64,000 bases of DNA, from assembly GCA_047602185.1 (NCBI GenBank), contig JASGHY010000001.1, forward strand, positions 930,001 to 994,000. Reading direction: 5' to 3'. Positions within the stretch are counted from its first letter, which is position 1; the number at the start of each line of letters is the position of its first letter. Shown here piece by piece: positions 34,645-43,411 of the stretch. The position numbers and the translations under genes were made by a program. This DNA is from PMP191F sp047602185 (GTDB taxonomy: Bacteria; Bacteroidota; Bacteroidia; Chitinophagales; Chitinophagaceae). Under the pieces are notes generated by a model that had not been told where the DNA came from, ran no database searches, and saw nothing but the letters and a program-made list of their open reading frames with translations.

Positions 34645-35673
34645 TTAGTCCCGGAATTCCGCAATGTTTGTTTCCACCAGGGTACTTTCTAATACAATCT
34701 GTGTACTTGCGTTTTGTTTGTCGGTTTGAGTAATGATATTGTAAAGCATTTCCATGGCTTTATATCCCTGCTCATAGGGAAATTGCTCTACGGATGCCAA
34801 TGGTGGATTATCAAGGTAATTACAAAGTGGCAAATGAGCGAAACTTACAAAGCTGATATCCTGGTTGATCTTTATTTTTTTATGACGCAGGTAATGCATG
34901 GCTTCCAGCGCTACATAATCGTTAAATGCTACAATAGCCGTTGGCTGTGGTTTCGCTTTCAGTAGCTCATCTATAGCAGCCTGTGTTCCTTCTTTGGTGA
35001 GATTGGTGCGCACCATCAATGCCGGATTAACAGTAAGATCATTTTCTTTCAATCCCTGCATATAAGCCTGTTCGCGTTGATGAGAAGCCTGTAATTGCTG
35101 TGGCCCGTTAAGCAGGGCTATATGTTTATGTTTTCTGTTGGCAAGAAAGGCAACGCCCTGTACGGTACCCTGGTGCAGATTGCAGGATACACTTGCCTGT
35201 ACCGGCCTGTTGGGAATGCAATCAAAAAACACAATAGGTATATTATAATTGGCCAGCCTGTCAAAGTGATCGTAAGAGGTGGTGTTTTTGGCTACAGAGA
35301 CCAGCAGGCCATCTACACGGCTGTTACGCATGGTTTCTACGATCTGTTGTTCTCTATCCATTTCATCATACGATTGGCCGATCAGTACATTGTATTTATT
35401 ACTGACAGCAAAGTCTTCGATACCACTGATAACGGCAGAAAAAAACTCTTCGGAAAAACGGGGAAGGATAACGCCGATAGTGGCTGTTTTTCCTTGTTTA
35501 AATGATACGGCTGCCTGGTTGCGCTCATATTGTAATTCGCGGGCAAGCTTTTGTACCTGCATACGGGTACGCAGGCCGATGCTAGGATGATCGTGAAGCG
35601 CCCTTGATACAGTTGAAATAGAAACGTTCAGTTGACGGGCAATTTCTTTAATAGTGGCAGGCTTTTTATTCAT
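34645..35673 (-). CDS. LacI-family transcriptional regulator
   Basis: 342-aa repressor-type regulator. The N-terminal helix-turn-helix is TIKEIARQLNVSISTVSRAL (residues 8-27), followed by the hinge helix LARELQYERNQAA. The periplasmic-binding-protein-like effector domain spans about 60-335 (TIGVILPRFSEEFFSAVISG; DGLLVSVAKNTT; QPTAIVAFNDYVALEAMHYL). Such proteins usually sense sugars or nucleosides and control catabolic genes. None is next to it, so its targets are probably elsewhere. Divergent from the LytTR response regulator. Confidence 0.93.
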   Translation of the reverse strand: MNKKPATIKEIARQLNVSISTVSRALHDHPSIGLRTRMQVQKLARELQYERNQAAVSFKQGKTATIGVILPRFSEEFFSAVISGIEDFAVSNKYNVLIGQSYDEMDREQQIVETMRNSRVDGLLVSVAKNTTSYDHFDRLANYNIPIVFFDCIPNRPVQASVSCNLHQGTVQGVAFLANRKHKHIALLNGPQQLQASHQREQAYMQGLKENDLTVNPALMVRTNLTKEGTQAAIDELLKAKPQPTAIVAFNDYVALEAMHYLRHKKIKINQDISFVSFAHLPLCNYLDNPPLASVEQFPYEQGYKAMEMLYNIITQTDKQNASTQIVLESTLVETNIAEFRD

Positions 35674-36049
35674 CAGGCATTGATGGATTTAATAGCTAAA
35701 ACAAGCAATAGTACGATCGGCTTCGGACAAAAGTAGAAAATGATCTTTAAACTTTTACTATGGATGCAGGTAATGCCAATAAAGGTTGCGTACGGGATAA
35801 TTAAAGCCAACGTTAATAGCGTCAGAATCTGGCTGAAAATGTCCTCACATGAATATGTGGTTTTGATGGCTGTTTTTCTACGAAACAGCACTGGCGTGGG
35901 TTAAAATGATGTGAGAAGGCTGCAAAACGGTGATTGGGGCTGTCATGATGTGGTTTGCTGATTTATTTTTACTGGCCGCTAAGGCTGGTGTCAACATGAG
36001 AAGCTGCTAACAGGCATTGAACAATGTTCCTGCCCCAAAATCTTATAAT
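35674..36049. other. Divergent intergenic region, LacI/LytTR
   Basis: About 375 nt. A 72-codon open frame on the minus strand (35673-35891) overlaps the LacI start by one base but has no credible start signal or family, so I treat it as non-coding. Promoters of both flanking genes are expected here. Confidence 0.45.
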
Positions 36050-36811
36050 ATGAAAGTATTGATCCTTGAAGATGAGTCGCTCTCTGCACGGCACCTTAAA
36101 AAAATGCTTCAATCCATTGATGGCAATATAGAGGTGGTGGCTGTATTGGACAGTATAGAAGCCTGCACACGTTTTTTTACAGAACCTGCTGCGTTTGATC
36201 TCGTTTTAATGGATATAGAACTGGGTGATGGACAAAGCTTTGCGGTGATGGAATTATTGCCTGAAGATTGCCCGGTGATCTTTGTAACGGGGCACCAGGA
36301 GCATGCATTGAAGGCATTTAAACTGAATTCGCTGGATTACCTGCTGAAGCCGCTGAACCGGGATGATCTTGAAGCTGCGTTAGATAAATTCAGGAACCTG
36401 TATCAGCCCAAAAAACAGTTGACAGTAGAAAGTTATATGCGCCGTGGGCAGGTACAGGCGCATGCCGTTAATTATCGTACAAGATATCTTGTAAAGTGTG
36501 GTACCCGTCTTATTTCCATCTCGCTTTCGGATGTTGCCTATTTCTATACCAAAGGAAAGATCCAGTATGTTAAAACACGTCACAATGAAGACTTCATTAT
36601 TGATAAGCGACTGGAAGAGATTGAAATGGAGGTGGATGGCAGTTCTTTTTTTCGTGTCAATCGCCAGTTTATAGTGAGCTATATGCACATTGAAAGAGTA
36701 CATACCTGGTTTAGCGGTAAGCTGAAGGTACAGGTACAGCCTGCTGCTTATGAAGAAATTATTGTGAGCAGGTTAAAAGCTAATGAGTTTAAAAAGTGGT
36801 TGGGTGAATAG
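36050..36811 (+). CDS. LytTR-family response regulator
   Basis: 253-aa two-component regulator starting at the ATG at 36050 (MKVLILEDES). The receiver domain has the acidic pocket at E7/D8, the phospho-acceptor D55 in LVLMDIELGDG, the Thr/Ser in VIFVTGHQEHA, and the Lys in YLLKPLNRDDL. The C-terminal LytTR domain (about 140-250) binds DNA; it has FYTKGKIQYVKT, FIIDKRLEEIE and FFRVNRQFIVS. In Bacteroidota these are usually paired with a YesM/LytS-type kinase, which is missing here. Confidence 0.93.
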   Translation: MKVLILEDESLSARHLKKMLQSIDGNIEVVAVLDSIEACTRFFTEPAAFDLVLMDIELGDGQSFAVMELLPEDCPVIFVTGHQEHALKAFKLNSLDYLLKPLNRDDLEAALDKFRNLYQPKKQLTVESYMRRGQVQAHAVNYRTRYLVKCGTRLISISLSDVAYFYTKGKIQYVKTRHNEDFIIDKRLEEIEMEVDGSSFFRVNRQFIVSYMHIERVHTWFSGKLKVQVQPAAYEEIIVSRLKANEFKKWLGE

Positions 36812-36823
36812 CTCAGTATTGTT

Positions 36824-37630
36824 TTACCACTTCAATACCTGTAATAATAATTTCCACCCCGATTGCGTATGTATCCATGCCCGCAGGTAGTTTTCTTTCC
36901 TGTTGCTATAAAGTACAGTACCATACACATAAGCAAAGTCTTTGCTGGCAGCTATACCACTGCCTGCAGGCACAAAAACGAGTTGCTGGGGGATCTTTGC
37001 CAGTGCTTCGGTAATTGCCTGTTGGGTATGAACCGGAGGTTTACCTGCGATATTAAACCATGCTTCGGGATGCAATACCTGCAGAAACGCCTTTACACTA
37101 TCTGTATTGAAGTGTTCTATAAATGCTTGTTCAGTCTGCAGGATACCTGTATCAGAAGATGGCGTGAGGCTGGCTTTTATATATTGCAATTGCTGGACAT
37201 TAAATTGGGAGGGAGCATAGTTGATACCAAGATCTGCCAGGAATTTCCATTCGCCCTTATTGTTCTTATGCCAGATGGTAGCGTATTGTCCGCTGCTGCT
37301 TACTGTATCGTTCATCGTACGGCGAAACTCAAACGGCCCTGTTGTAAAGCCCATATCGCCTGATGCGGCAATGACTGCATACGAAGGTTGCCACAATAGC
37401 TTACCCGGAGCATCGGCAATAGCCTGCCATTGCCTGATACCATTAGAAATAACACCCCTGTTAAATACTACACCATTGCTATCGAGAAAATGAAGAAAAG
37501 CTGGCTTCATACCTGAATCTACTGCCAGCTTTGCAAAAGCCAGTTCTGCATTGACTACCTCTTTTGCTTTTTGGGCAGAGCTTATTTGTATAGCAGCACT
37601 TGCAAGTAAAAATAAGATTGCTTTTTTCAT
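36824..37630 (-). CDS. Exported protein with tandem NTF2/DUF4440-like domains
   Basis: 268-aa protein from the ATG at 37630, which gives a signal peptide (MKKAILFLLASAAIQISSAQ). An open frame further upstream adds 55 residues without secretion signal character. Two alpha+beta modules are seen. The first (about 22-150) is ELAFAKLAVDSGMKPAFLHF then GDMGFTTGPFEF and GQYATIWHKNNKGEW. The second (about 165-265) is TEQAFIEHFNTDS, ASKDFAYVYGTVLYS and YLRAWIHTQSGWKLLLQVL. The order matches SnoaL/DUF4440 folds. Ligand or reaction unknown. Confidence 0.7.
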   Translation of the reverse strand: MKKAILFLLASAAIQISSAQKAKEVVNAELAFAKLAVDSGMKPAFLHFLDSNGVVFNRGVISNGIRQWQAIADAPGKLLWQPSYAVIAASGDMGFTTGPFEFRRTMNDTVSSSGQYATIWHKNNKGEWKFLADLGINYAPSQFNVQQLQYIKASLTPSSDTGILQTEQAFIEHFNTDSVKAFLQVLHPEAWFNIAGKPPVHTQQAITEALAKIPQQLVFVPAGSGIAASKDFAYVYGTVLYSNRKENYLRAWIHTQSGWKLLLQVLKW

Positions 37631-37783
37631 GAAAATAAAATTACAGGATTGCGTTAATGTTTTCTTGCTTGATGCCAATGGAGCCGCTTTTCTGGGCACT
37701 GAAGTGTTGAAAGAAAGGGCGTGAGCAGTTTGTGCAACGTCCGTATATGGATAATTGTCAGGGTGAAATAACCACCCTTTTTT

Positions 37784-38200
37784 ATGAAAGTTCAATTGTT
37801 AATACTGCTGTCTTTGTGCTCAATAACTATGTTTTCCTGCAATAGGGAATCAGTGGGGTCCATAAAATATTCTCTACCCGGAACCTGGGAGGCAACAAGG
37901 GCCTATAGTGATATTGGTGCCATTGTATATCAGCCGGGTAATGGCCATCTTCTGAAGTTCACCAGTAATGATAAGATGGAGTTTGCTTTACCGAATGGAA
38001 CTGTGCAATCTGGCACATACCGCCTTCGCATGAAAAAAGATTGCTATACCAATAGTGATACACAATTGGCATTTACCTGGCCGGGTAGTGATTATGAACT
38101 GGTATATTATGTGGTTATTGACAACGGAGAGCTTTCTTTATCGACACCTTCTTGCCTGGCAGATGGCAGCATTACTTATTATCGTAAACTACCCAATTAA
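37784..38200 (+). CDS. Small lipoprotein of unknown function
   Basis: 138-aa lipoprotein with lipobox TMFSC (Cys at about residue 19) and a mature domain predicted to be all-beta: LPGTWEATRAYSD, LLKFTSNDKMEFALPNGTVQ, GTYRLRMKKDCY, YYVVIDNGELSLSTPSC. The pattern resembles lipocalin-like proteins of Bacteroidota. Divergent from the DUF4440-like gene. No functional motif. Confidence 0.75.
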   Translation: MKVQLLILLSLCSITMFSCNRESVGSIKYSLPGTWEATRAYSDIGAIVYQPGNGHLLKFTSNDKMEFALPNGTVQSGTYRLRMKKDCYTNSDTQLAFTWPGSDYELVYYVVIDNGELSLSTPSCLADGSITYYRKLPN

Positions 38201-38772
38201 TTGACCTGGTTTTGCTCTAGGTTTTTCCCGCCTGACCAGGTATCATTTGCCTGCACATGGAGGTCTTATTCTTTACCAAAATTAACATGCTTAGATAGGC
38301 ATAAAAAAACTGCTTCCGTGGGGAAGCAGTCTGCTTTTCTCATGTGATACCCTGTTTGGTTACCTAACAGGAACGAAATATGTGATTTTGAAAAAGTTCT
38401 AAGAATTCCTAAGGTAAGAGTTTTTTAAAAACCAGCAAAAAGGATTTAGCAATCTGCCAATTACTCTTCTGAATGGAAATTTATTAATTTTTGGACAATA
38501 ATGCAACAGGCAAACCTGGCTGAATTTATCAATGAAAACAGGTTTATTTAAAGAACGCTTATTGTAAGTAGAAAATGAAGAGGTTTGGGTTGCAGGCAGG
38601 TTAAAAACTGGTTTAAAAAAGATAAAAACTGATTAAAAAATGACATTTCTCGTATAATTATGGACCGAGGAATAAAAAAGCAGAGGATAAGCAGCTTTGA
38701 AAATGAGTGAAGCATTCCCTTAAAGCATTAATTATTATGCTTTTACCTTCCCTGTTTAGTTATATTTGTAGT
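38201..38772. other. AT-rich intergenic region
   Basis: No gene before the SET-domain gene. It holds the terminator of the lipoprotein gene (38309-38335) and about 350 nt of A-rich DNA without repeats. Confidence 0.5.
38309..38335 (+). terminator. Terminator of the small lipoprotein gene
   Basis: ACTGCTTCC/GGAAGCAGT hairpin with a 4-nt loop. The T-run begins three bases later. Confidence 0.6.
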
Positions 38773-39204
38773 ATGCGTAAAACAGACAAAGCTCCCGTAT
38801 ATAGGTTGTTTTTTCCTTTAGAGGTCCGTAAAAGCATTATTGCAGGCAAAGGTGCTTTTGCCGCTGGTACTATTCCTCCACGTAAAAAGATCGGAGACCT
38901 GGGGGGAGTGATCATTTCTGAAAGGGCAGGGCGCCAATTAGCGAAAACAATGAAGAGTATTGCCCTTGTTGAGTTCGGTAATGGCAAATCGCTGAACGCG
39001 TCTGAAAACAGCAATGAACTGCGGTATGTGAATCATTCCTGCGATCCCAATACATATATGCGTGTAACGCACAATCGGGTAGAGTTCTATGCATTGCGGA
39101 ATATTCGAAAAAATGAAGAGCTTACCTGTGATTATGGGGAAACACACCACGAGGGAAAGCTACCTTGTCGTTGTGGCGCTGCCAATTGCAAGGGAAAGAT
39201 CTGA
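38773..39204 (+). CDS. SET-domain protein (predicted lysine methyltransferase)
   Basis: About 143 aa from the ATG at 38773; the frame is open 22 codons further to a GTG at 38707, an alternative start. The compact SET core is complete: GKGAFAAGTIPPRKKIGD, YVNHSCDPNTY (cofactor/active-site loop), EELTCDYGE (pseudoknot with the catalytic Tyr). A post-SET-like CRCGAANCKGK tail has three cysteines that could bind zinc with one outside ligand. SET enzymes methylate lysine using S-adenosylmethionine; bacterial examples modify histone-like or ribosomal proteins or are secreted effectors. No secretion signal on the short form. Substrate unknown. Confidence 0.85.
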   Translation: MRKTDKAPVYRLFFPLEVRKSIIAGKGAFAAGTIPPRKKIGDLGGVIISERAGRQLAKTMKSIALVEFGNGKSLNASENSNELRYVNHSCDPNTYMRVTHNRVEFYALRNIRKNEELTCDYGETHHEGKLPCRCGAANCKGKI

Positions 39205-39231
39205 CAAGGATAAGAGTATTGCATGTTTATA

Positions 39232-39771
39232 TCAATTGAAAGGAACCTTAAACTCGCCTTCTGTTAAGATCTTTTTTGAAAGATTAGTACCTCCATATAT
39301 ACCTACGCCGGTTTCATAAAGAGCACCTTCAAAAGTGCCGGTCAATATTCCGTTGTCTTTAGAAGCAATTTTTATAGTGAAAGGTTTTTCTGAATTGGGG
39401 TTTCCCGACCAGTACATGGTAGTTTGGCCTATTGGAACATATATGCTACCTAGTAAATAAGCGGGATCCCTGTTTTCTACATAAACACCTGTATCAACAG
39501 ATTTTGTTTCAGAAAGCAGGCTTAAGGAAAGTGTGTTAGCTTTTGATGCGTCAGGTATGGAACTTCCTTCTACATGTATTCCCTGTTCATTTTCGTATTT
39601 AATACCTGTAATACGATATTTGAAATTCACAATATTGCCATCAACCTTGCATCTCAGATAGTATAAACTATCGTTGGCTCCACTATCATCTTCGTTTTTT
39701 TTGCAGGCAGTAAATGTCAGAATTAATAGTAATAGAATTGCTGTTACTGGTTTGGTAAAGATCGCGTTCAT
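39232..39771 (-). CDS. Lipoprotein of unknown function
   Basis: 179-aa lipoprotein: lipobox LTFTAC at about residue 23 followed by KK and a Asp/Ser-rich linker. The mature part is beta-rich (YYLRCKVDGNIVNFKYRITG; SLSLLSETKSVDTGVYVE; KPFTIKIASKDNGILTGTFE), ending with a motif (GEFKVPFN) common in Bacteroidota immunoglobulin-like lipoproteins. Convergent with the SET-domain gene. No specific family recognised. Confidence 0.7.
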   Translation of the reverse strand: MNAIFTKPVTAILLLLILTFTACKKNEDDSGANDSLYYLRCKVDGNIVNFKYRITGIKYENEQGIHVEGSSIPDASKANTLSLSLLSETKSVDTGVYVENRDPAYLLGSIYVPIGQTTMYWSGNPNSEKPFTIKIASKDNGILTGTFEGALYETGVGIYGGTNLSKKILTEGEFKVPFN

Positions 39772-39902
39772 AGCTTATGTTTATGGTTTTTCCAAATCTA
39801 ACGGAACGCTTGCGTATATAAAAGTAGCCTGCATTTGCACTTTACGGTTTTAACAAAGCCGTAAGTTAAAATGCAGGCTGTATAATATCATATAAAATAA
39901 AA

Positions 39903-40397
39903 TCACATTTCATCAGCGCTCGGGCCATAGCTTCCAGGGATCGGGATATTCAGCAAACGCAGGTATACGCCCATCTGCGCACGGTGATGTACAATCTGGC
40001 AATAAGTAGTGCGTATCATTTCTGCCTTCGGGGCTACATGATAAATATCATTGCCACTTCTTAAGGTCCAGTTGGGTAACAGATCTGCGTCTGTTGCTTT
40101 TGCAAGGTGGGCTTTTCCATCAGTTAATGAATCTTCAAAAAACTGCAACAGGTCTTTCGTGTTATTACTGGTGTTAGGTGTATAGGGATTACTGGCAAAG
40201 TCCAGTTCGCTGGTCGCAAGCACCATGGATACCCAGGTTGGTAATTCTGCAATATGATTTGCCAGTTTCTGGACCGTCATGCTTTTATCATGTGGTTTCC
40301 AGTCGTATTTATCATCGGGTATTCTTTCCAGCATTTTACGTGTTGTAATTGCTTCTCCTTCCATTTCTTTAAGAAGGGCTTGAATAGTTGTTGACAT
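39903..40397 (-). CDS. DinB-family protein
   Basis: 164-aa four-helix-bundle metal-binding protein. The DinB pattern is seen as MLERIPDDKYDWKPHDKSM, LANHIAELPTW (first His, H48) and YCQIVHHRAQMGVYLRLL (further His ligands), ending with VPI-type IPGSYGPSADEM. DinB-like proteins may act as thiol-dependent transferases (bacillithiol or similar) or have no known activity. A long inverted repeat (AGCCTGCATT at 39827 with AATGCAGGCT at 39870) lies just downstream and may be its terminator. Confidence 0.88.
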   Translation of the reverse strand: MSTTIQALLKEMEGEAITTRKMLERIPDDKYDWKPHDKSMTVQKLANHIAELPTWVSMVLATSELDFASNPYTPNTSNNTKDLLQFFEDSLTDGKAHLAKATDADLLPNWTLRSGNDIYHVAPKAEMIRTTYCQIVHHRAQMGVYLRLLNIPIPGSYGPSADEM

Positions 40398-40810
40398 ATT
40401 TGATTGTTTTTGTACACCAAAGAAAGAACCGCCTAGTGACAGCCCTATGTCAGCAGGGTGAAAAGAATTTTTGAATTCAGGTATTTTGTGATGTCAAAAT
40501 TTAACCCGGTTGCTGATCCGGTACTACAAAGCAGTGCTTGAAGAAGGCCACGCTATTGGTATATCCGGTATCAATGTCGTTGAATTAGTGGCTGGTCAAG
40601 ACACCAGCCACGGAGTGCCCCAGCGGGTGGGGACACTCGCCGGAATATAATTCCTTAATGCAACGATATTATATTCTGAATCCGGAAACTACTATCCAGG
40701 ATTCCCTCTGTGCCTCTTCCTGTATTACCATCTTCTTAAATTTTTAAACCTGCTCGCAATTATTTGCAACACAAACGATACTTTTATGCGTATCATTTAA
40801 ACAAAAGGGT
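40398..40810. other. Intergenic region with repeat copy R4
   Basis: No gene seen. It contains the inverse double-hairpin repeat (40569-40647) and AT-rich promoter-like DNA before the phospholipase gene. Confidence 0.55.
40569..40647 (-). repeat. Double-hairpin palindromic repeat, copy R4 (inverse)
   Basis: Reads ATCAATGTCGTTGAATT, then GTGGCTGGTCAAGACACCAG continuing to CCAC, a short spacer, and GCGGGTGGGGACACTCGCCG. It is the reverse complement order of copies R3 and R5. Confidence 0.85.
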
Positions 40811-43330
40811 ATGAACACCAGGAGAGAATTTCTGAAATATGCTTCGCTGTTATCAGGGGGTACTGGCTTAATGAGTATGCTGCCACCGGCCATTCAAAAA
40901 GCATTGGAAATAGACCCTGCACCGGGCAGCACATTTATGGATGCAGAGCATATTGTATTCCTGATGCAGGAAAACAGGTCGTTTGATCATACCTATGGCA
41001 TGTTGCAGGGAGTTCGCGGGTTTAATGATCCAAGAGCAATAAGGCAGCCCAATAATAACCTGGTATGGTTACAATCCAATAAAGAAGGGGATACGTATGC
41101 GCCTTTCAGGCTTAATATAAAAGATACCAAAGCTACCTGGATGAGCTCGCTGCCACATTCATGGGCCAACCAGGTGGATGCCCGTAACAATGGCAAGTAT
41201 GATAAATGGCTGGATTCAAAGAGATCGGGTAATAAAGAATATTCCCCCATGCCACTTACCATGGGGTATTATAACAGGGAGGATATTCCTTTTTATTATT
41301 CACTGGCAGATGCTTTTACCGTGTGTGATCAACATTTCTGTTCTTCACTGACCGGCACTACTCCCAACAGGCTTTATTTCTGGACAGGTACTATCCGTGA
41401 ACGTGCAGATGCAAATGCCATCGCAAGGGTGTGGAATGAGGATGCAGATTATGATACAGAAGTAAGCTGGACAACATTCCCTGAGCGGCTGGAAGATTAC
41501 GGCGTATCGTGGAAGGTGTACCAGAATGAAGTAAGTGCAGGTGTAGGCTTTGAAGGAGAAGAGGATAGCTGGCTTGCTAATTTTGGTGATAACCCGCTGG
41601 AGTATTTTACACAATATAAAGTACGGTTATCCGCTGCTTATATTGCCAACCTTCCTAAGGAGGCTACGGCTTTGAGTGCCGAGATCAAAAAACAGGAGCA
41701 ACTGCTGGAGAAAACACCGGAGGCAGCAGAAAAAATAAAAAGAAACATTGAACGATTAAAGAAAAGACAGGCGAAGAATGAAGAAGAACAAAAAATCTAT
41801 ACCCGGGAACGATATGAACGACTCTCTCAAAGAGAAAAAAATATTCATGATAAAGCCTTTGCTACCAACGTTAAAGATCCGTTCTATCATGAGCTTACCT
41901 CTTTACGATATCATGATGGCGATGCGGAAAGAGAAGTGAAAGTGCCTAAAGGCGATGTGTTGTACCAGTTCCGTGAAGATGTAAAGAATGGCACACTGCC
42001 TACAGTGTCATGGGTAGTAGCGCCGGAGAATTTTTCGGATCACCCTTCTTCTGCATGGTATGGCGCCTGGTATATCAGTGAAGTAATGGACATTCTTACA
42101 CAGAACCCGGAAGTATGGAAAAAGACCATCTTTATTCTCACTTATGATGAGAACGATGGTTATTTTGACCATGTTCCACCGTTTGTAGCACCACACCCCA
42201 CTAAAAAGGGAACAGGGCTGGTGTCGGAAGGTATTGATACCAGTTTGGAATATGTAGCCAATAATGCTCAGCAATCTATTCCATCATACGCACGTGAAAG
42301 CTCTATTGGTTTAGGATATCGTGTACCATTGGTGATAGCTTCTCCGTGGAGCAGGGGCGGCTGGGTATGCTCGGAAGTATTTGACCATACATCTGCTTTG
42401 CAGTTATTGGAAAAAGTACTAACTAAAAAGCTGGGTAAAAAGGTAGAGGAGCCTAATATCAGTGAGTGGCGCAGAACTGTTTGCGGTGATCTGTCATCTG
42501 CTTTCAGACCCTATAATGGAGAAAAGATATCGGTGCCCACGCCTGTAGAACGCGATCCGTTTATTGAAGGTATTCATAAAGCGAAGTTCAAAAATGTACC
42601 CTCTAACTTCAAAAAACTTACTGTAGCAGAAATAGAACAGATCAACAGTAATATGAAGGATGCTCCATATATGCCTACGCAGGAAAAGGGTACACGTTCT
42701 GCCTGTGCATTGCCTTATGAACTGTATGTTGACGCTTTGTTAAGTAAGGATAAAAAGACAGTAGATATTACATTCTCTTCAGGGAAGACGGTTTTCGGTA
42801 ATGATGCTGCCGGTTCTCCCTTTACCGTATATGCTCCGGGACGTTACCAGCAACAACAGGTGCAAACCTGGAATTATGCGGTAAAGGCCGGTGATACATT
42901 GAAAGATAGCTGGGCTATCAGTGATTTTGAAAATGGTATATATCATCTGCGTGTGTACGGGCCTAATGGATTTTTCCGGGAACTAAGTGGCAATGGAACT
43001 GAAGATGGAATAGAAGTGAAATGTACTTATGAGCGCAGCAAAACATCAGGTAAGACGCTCACTGGTAACATCGCAATACATATCAGCAATACCAGCAATA
43101 AACAGCAGGTAATTGAGATTGCTGATAATAGTTATAAGGCAGCGTTACAAACGCATACCATTGCAGCAGGAGCCTCAAAGCTGGTTGTGCTGAACCCTGG
43201 TAAAAGTTTCGGGTGGTATGATCTCTCCGTGCGCATGCAGGGCAATAAAACATTTGAAAGAAGATACGCAGGCCGGGTGGAGAATGGACAGCCGGGTAAA
43301 ACAGACCCGCTGATGGGACAAGTGATATAA
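40811..43330 (+). CDS. Phosphocholine-specific phospholipase C, Tat-exported
   Basis: 839-aa enzyme of the phospholipase C/acid phosphatase (AcpA-like) superfamily. The Tat signal MNTRREFLKYASLLSGG is at the N-terminus. The N-terminal active-site block is VFLMQENRSFDHTYGML (about residue 48); later metal-site blocks are VAPENFSDHPSSAWYGAWY, FILTYDENDGYFDHVPPF and VFDHTSALQLLE. A charged coiled-coil insert lies at about 278-350. Two C-terminal beta modules (about 645-825) match the bacterial phospholipase C C-terminal domain. Expected reaction: hydrolysis of phosphatidylcholine or sphingomyelin to phosphocholine outside the cytoplasm. It opens the phosphate-ester-rich half of the window. Confidence 0.93.
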   Translation: MNTRREFLKYASLLSGGTGLMSMLPPAIQKALEIDPAPGSTFMDAEHIVFLMQENRSFDHTYGMLQGVRGFNDPRAIRQPNNNLVWLQSNKEGDTYAPFRLNIKDTKATWMSSLPHSWANQVDARNNGKYDKWLDSKRSGNKEYSPMPLTMGYYNREDIPFYYSLADAFTVCDQHFCSSLTGTTPNRLYFWTGTIRERADANAIARVWNEDADYDTEVSWTTFPERLEDYGVSWKVYQNEVSAGVGFEGEEDSWLANFGDNPLEYFTQYKVRLSAAYIANLPKEATALSAEIKKQEQLLEKTPEAAEKIKRNIERLKKRQAKNEEEQKIYTRERYERLSQREKNIHDKAFATNVKDPFYHELTSLRYHDGDAEREVKVPKGDVLYQFREDVKNGTLPTVSWVVAPENFSDHPSSAWYGAWYISEVMDILTQNPEVWKKTIFILTYDENDGYFDHVPPFVAPHPTKKGTGLVSEGIDTSLEYVANNAQQSIPSYARESSIGLGYRVPLVIASPWSRGGWVCSEVFDHTSALQLLEKVLTKKLGKKVEEPNISEWRRTVCGDLSSAFRPYNGEKISVPTPVERDPFIEGIHKAKFKNVPSNFKKLTVAEIEQINSNMKDAPYMPTQEKGTRSACALPYELYVDALLSKDKKTVDITFSSGKTVFGNDAAGSPFTVYAPGRYQQQQVQTWNYAVKAGDTLKDSWAISDFENGIYHLRVYGPNGFFRELSGNGTEDGIEVKCTYERSKTSGKTLTGNIAIHISNTSNKQQVIEIADNSYKAALQTHTIAAGASKLVVLNPGKSFGWYDLSVRMQGNKTFERRYAGRVENGQPGKTDPLMGQVI

Positions 43331-43359
43331 GTACTACGATAAAAAAAAGTTCTATAAAA

Positions 43360-43395
43360 AAGCCCTTTTATCAACTGATAAAAGGGCTTTGTATT
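43360..43395. terminator. Bidirectional terminator, phospholipase / GGT genes
   Basis: Near-perfect hairpin AAGCCCTTTTATCA/TGATAAAAGGGCTT with T/A runs on both sides, between convergent genes ending at 43330 and 43412. Confidence 0.88.
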
Positions 43396-43411
43396 TTAAG
43401 AAGCTGGTGTT

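Noticed and set aside
35673..35891. 72-codon frame on the minus strand overlapping the LacI start
   Set aside because: No recognisable family, no clear ribosome site, and it lies in the space expected for two divergent promoters.
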